Notes under the pieces: model-generated | Told to the model about the DNA's origin: nothing | Database searches by the model: none | The model's input: only the letters and a program-made list of their open reading frames with translations | Shown: positions 62,975 to 64,000 of the stretch, in pieces | Numbering within the stretch: position 1 is the first letter of the stretch | Layout of the letters: each line of letters begins with the position of its first letter | DNA from: Streptomyces cellulosae | Lineage (GTDB): Bacteria > Actinomycetota > Actinomycetes > Streptomycetales > Streptomycetaceae | DNA: 64,000 nt | Direction: 5' to 3' | Assembly: GCF_000721105.1 (NCBI RefSeq) | Contig: NZ_JOEV01000006.1 | Coordinates: 186,001 to 250,000 of the forward strand | Made by a program: the position numbers and the translations under genes

Positions 62975-64000
62975 TCAGTTCTCGTCCCTCTCGTCGAGAG
63001 CGCGGGAGATCAGGTCGTTGGAGTGCTGCTGTCCTCCCTTGAGGATCTTCGCGTAGAAGCGATAGAGCACGGCGATGCTGTGGCCGGCGCGGGCGGCGAC
63101 CTCCGCCGGGTCCACTCCCGATTTGATCCAGAGGGAGACTCCCGCATGGCGCAGGGAGTACGGCACGGCCGCGAGGTCTGATTCGACCTCCCGAGGGGAC
63201 AGCACCGCCTTCCGCGCTCTCTCCCAGATGTCGCAATACTCGGTTGACGGGACCCGTCCGCCCCGGGCAGCCCGGAACAGCCGGCCGTCATCGGCAGTGC
63301 CGTAGCGCCTGATGTGCTCGCGGAGCAGATGCACGAGGACGGGCGGGATGGGCACGGGCCGCGTCGCGCCGCGCTTTCGTCGCTTGAGTCCGCGCGTCTC
63401 GTACGACATCCCGTCATCCGTCCACCCGCCGCCCACTTCAGGGCGGCTTTCCCCCAGCAGTAGCTCTCCCCACTCGTTCACGGTCTCAGGTGAGTTGGGA
63501 GGCAGGGTGCAGTCCGATTCCTTGAGAGCGACGATTTCACCGGGCCGCATGGCCGCGTAGTAGAGGCACCCGAAGAACGCGTGCAGGTGCTCGCCACGCG
63601 CCCCGGAGTCCCGAACAGCCCCGAGCAGCGACCGCGCCAAGGCAGGGTCCGGTACGTACCGGAAATCGATCTCGTCATCGCTCTCGGGAGGCGTCCAGTC
63701 GACGCGTGGGAGAGGGTTGGCGGTGAGCAGCCCCTTTTCCTCCACCGTGTAGCGCAGCACGTTGCTCAACACCATGCGCTTACGCCTGGCCGTGTTCTCA
63801 GCGGCTTTGCCCCCGTCCAGACGGAGTGACAGGGCTTCCAGCGCCGGCCGTAGTAGCGCGGGGTCTTCGAGATCCTTGACCTTGATGGAGTGCGCGGCGA
63901 TCCACTCCAAGGCGGCGCGTACGTCCTCCGGTGGCTGCTCTACCGTATGGCGCTGCACCCAATCGCCCTCGGGAGAGCGGACCGCGCGGAAAGCCCACTG
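62975..64000 (-). CDS. Tyrosine recombinase/integrase, N-terminus beyond the window
   Basis: 342 residues are visible and the frame is open through base 64000, so the start lies outside the window. The core-binding domain (VRAALEWIAAHSIKVKDL) is followed by the catalytic domain: Arg I in YYAAMRPGEIVAL, box II in YSLRHAGVSLWIKSGVDPAEVAARAGHS (His of HxxR replaced by Tyr) and the nucleophile Tyr in VLYRFYAKILKG. This form is typical of Streptomyces AICE/plasmid-type integrases. It points at tRNA-Ser(TGA), so it is probably the edge gene of an element integrated there. Confidence 0.9.
   Translation of the reverse strand, partial: QWAFRAVRSPEGDWVQRHTVEQPPEDVRAALEWIAAHSIKVKDLEDPALLRPALEALSLRLDGGKAAENTARRKRMVLSNVLRYTVEEKGLLTANPLPRVDWTPPESDDEIDFRYVPDPALARSLLGAVRDSGARGEHLHAFFGCLYYAAMRPGEIVALKESDCTLPPNSPETVNEWGELLLGESRPEVGGGWTDDGMSYETRGLKRRKRGATRPVPIPPVLVHLLREHIRRYGTADDGRLFRAARGGRVPSTEYCDIWERARKAVLSPREVESDLAAVPYSLRHAGVSLWIKSGVDPAEVAARAGHSIAVLYRFYAKILKGGQQHSNDLISRALDERDEN

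Overview
The window is high-GC actinobacterial chromosome and almost certainly comes from a Streptomyces. The evidence is GC-rich third codon positions, frequent GTG/TTG starts, the SsgA sporulation protein with its IclR-type regulator SsgR, an extracellular copper-trafficking operon ending in a Tat-exported DyP peroxidase (sco-ecuC-copCD-dtpA), and ParB sites of the Streptomyces type (GTTTCACGTGAAAC). From memory, the gene order (PLP lyase, LMW-PTP, holin-like, cupin, small membrane protein, ssgR-ssgA, yibE/F, thiC, hisC, cydABCD, serS, pheA, dtpA operon, pepP, PP2C, htrA-like, tRNA-Ser) matches the core region right of oriC in S. coelicolor. Four perfect and three one-mismatch parS sites and three clusters of DnaA boxes agree with an origin-proximal position. 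No database search was possible.

Layout. 1-14.9 kb: the end of a serine hydrolase, GNAT acetyltransferases, an MFS exporter, a HAD phosphatase, a globin-reductase with a long disordered N-terminus, a NUDIX hydrolase, a LysR regulator, a Cys/Met PLP enzyme overlapping a low-molecular-weight phosphatase, small membrane and cupin proteins, ssgR-ssgA and a YibE/F membrane protein. 14.9-22.2 kb: a TPP riboswitch and thiC, a membrane protein, a calcineurin-type phosphatase, a LacI regulator and hisC. 22.2-28.5 kb: cydA, cydB and a fused cydDC gene behind a perfect Rex operator. 28.6-38.7 kb: M23 peptidase, HAD phosphatase, F420/LLM oxidoreductase, kptA, an alpha/beta-hydrolase-SDR fusion and a four-gene ABC transporter operon. 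38.7-44.3 kb: a structured non-coding region with an unusual class II tRNA-like gene, then HAD-serS, a 551-bp gap rich in DnaA boxes, and pheA. 42.9-49.3 kb: the copper operon, a YcnI-like protein and a membrane protein. 49.5-62.7 kb: two HATPase proteins, a GAF-PP2C phosphatase, a CitG-family protein, an MFS gene broken by six single-base shifts, pepP, a degenerate Prim-Pol-like protein, a repeat-bearing secreted protein, a SEC-C protein, a GDPD and an HtrA-type protease. 62.7-64 kb: tRNA-Ser(TGA) followed by a tyrosine recombinase that runs off the window, probably the left edge of an integrated element.

Gene cooperation is clearest in five places. The cyd genes make a redox-controlled bd oxidase and its assembly exporter. 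The sco/ecuC/copCD/dtpA set passes copper outside the membrane, alongside a YcnI-like protein. SsgR/SsgA act in sporulation septation. ThiC is under thiamine feedback. The two ATPase/permease pairs at 34.8-38.3 kb form one transporter operon. Three signalling proteins (two RsbW-like ATPases and one PP2C) sit within 10 kb and could be part of partner-switching circuits, although no anti-anti-sigma gene is visible here.
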